Below the pieces are notes generated by a model. The model worked only from the letters and a program-made list of their open reading frames with translations. It was not told the origin of the DNA and did not search any database. From Burkholderiaceae bacterium (GTDB lineage: Bacteria; Pseudomonadota; Gammaproteobacteria; Burkholderiales; Burkholderiaceae_C), in assembly GCA_017992055.1 (NCBI GenBank), contig JAGOPK010000001.1:558001-622000 (forward strand): a stretch of DNA of 64,000 bases, read 5' to 3'. Position numbers and translations under genes: made by a program. Of this stretch, positions 63,646 to 64,000 are shown in pieces. The first letter of the stretch is position 1. Each line of letters starts with the position of its first letter.

Positions 63646-64000
63646 TCAGCGGCGGAAGAGGTCGAGGATGCTCTTCTTCTCGCTCTCGCTGGCCGGCGGC
63701 GGCAGCTTGTCGTCCAGGCCCAGGCTGCTGACGCCGGCGGCGCCGCCGTATTCGTCGAAGACCCAGTCGCCGCCGCGCTGGATCAGGCCGTCGGGCACCT
63801 CGGGCGGGGCCTCGGGCAGCTTCTTCAGCGCCTGGCCCATGTATTCCATCCACACCGGCAGGGCCAGGCCGCCGCCGGTTTCGCGGTCGCCCAGCTTGCG
63901 CGGGTTGTCGTAGCCGACCCAGACCACGGCCACCAGGTTCGGCTGATAGCCGGCGAACCAGGCGTCCATCGAGTCGTTGGTGGTGCCGGTCTTGCCATAC
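63646..64000 (-). CDS. mrcA: Class A penicillin-binding protein (PBP1A), C-terminal part
   Basis: This is the final 117 codons of a bifunctional peptidoglycan synthase; the gene continues beyond base 64000. The active-site KTG motif is visible at the edge (YGKTGTTNDSMDAWF), then NLVAVVWVGYDNPRKLGDRE, typical of the transpeptidase end of PBP1A. The last 40 residues are a disordered tail (PPASESEKKSILDLFRR). It converges on cyaY. Confidence 0.9.
   Translation of the reverse strand, partial: YGKTGTTNDSMDAWFAGYQPNLVAVVWVGYDNPRKLGDRETGGGLALPVWMEYMGQALKKLPEAPPEVPDGLIQRGGDWVFDEYGGAAGVSSLGLDDKLPPPASESEKKSILDLFRR

Overview
The window is about 64 kb of very GC-rich bacterial chromosome, and nearly all of it is coding. 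Several traits point to a betaproteobacterium of the order Burkholderiales, probably near Rubrivivax, Leptothrix or Aquincola. These are Bug-type (TctC) solute receptors, a Gram-negative porin, Coq7, an exosortase/PEP-CTERM system, the rplM-rpsI-erpA order and a gspC gene divergent from the rest of the T2SS genes. The genus is inferred from gene content and protein style only. There is no prophage, insertion sequence, CRISPR array, tRNA or rRNA that I can see.

Layout. 1-5.2 kb: end of an exosortase-A-type polysaccharide locus (acyl-CoA ligase, UDP-glucuronate epimerase, UDP-glucose dehydrogenase, PLP decarboxylase, a small membrane-anchored protein). 5.3-18.1 kb: housekeeping genes (DUF364 protein, htpG, srkA, DUF2726 protein, GNAT protein, rplM-rpsI, erpA, anmK, an M23 peptidase, tyrS, a CDF transporter, dtd). 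18.2-21.9 kb: a Bug receptor and a two-component pair whose genes converge and share stop-codon bases. 22-30.7 kb: a leftward operon that joins a complete branched-chain-type (Liv) ABC transporter to two CoA ligases, with a divergent Crp/Fnr regulator. 31.5-37.7 kb: an RDD protein, three PEP-CTERM proteins and a large secreted nuclease. 37.9-40.7 kb: a membrane diguanylate cyclase and a Lon-type AAA+ ATPase without a protease domain. 40.8-52.1 kb: a complete type II secretion system (gspC divergent from gspG-H-I-J-K-L-M-N-D-E-F). 52.1-57.6 kb: a divergent CobT-like protein, ilvA, a probable small RNA, an OsmC protein, coq7 and a porin. 57.7-61.7 kb: dipeptide-type ABC permeases and ATPases. 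61.7-64 kb: lysA, lptM, cyaY and the 3' end of a class A penicillin-binding protein gene.

How the genes fit together. The envelope and secretion functions form a theme: sugar-nucleotide supply for an exopolysaccharide, exosortase substrates, a Sec-exported nuclease, c-di-GMP synthesis and the T2SS. The Liv operon carries its own receptor, both permeases, both ATPases and two acyl-activating enzymes, so it probably imports a carboxylic acid that is then activated with CoA. No wholly new multi-gene system is obvious. The strongest non-coding observation is a roughly 112-nt structured RNA between ilvA and the OsmC gene. It has a good promoter, a CUCCUCC-rich hairpin loop and a strong terminator. 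Other points worth a look are the CobT-like protein that lacks both canonical glutamates, the protease-less Lon-type ATPase, and several palindromes at regulatory positions.
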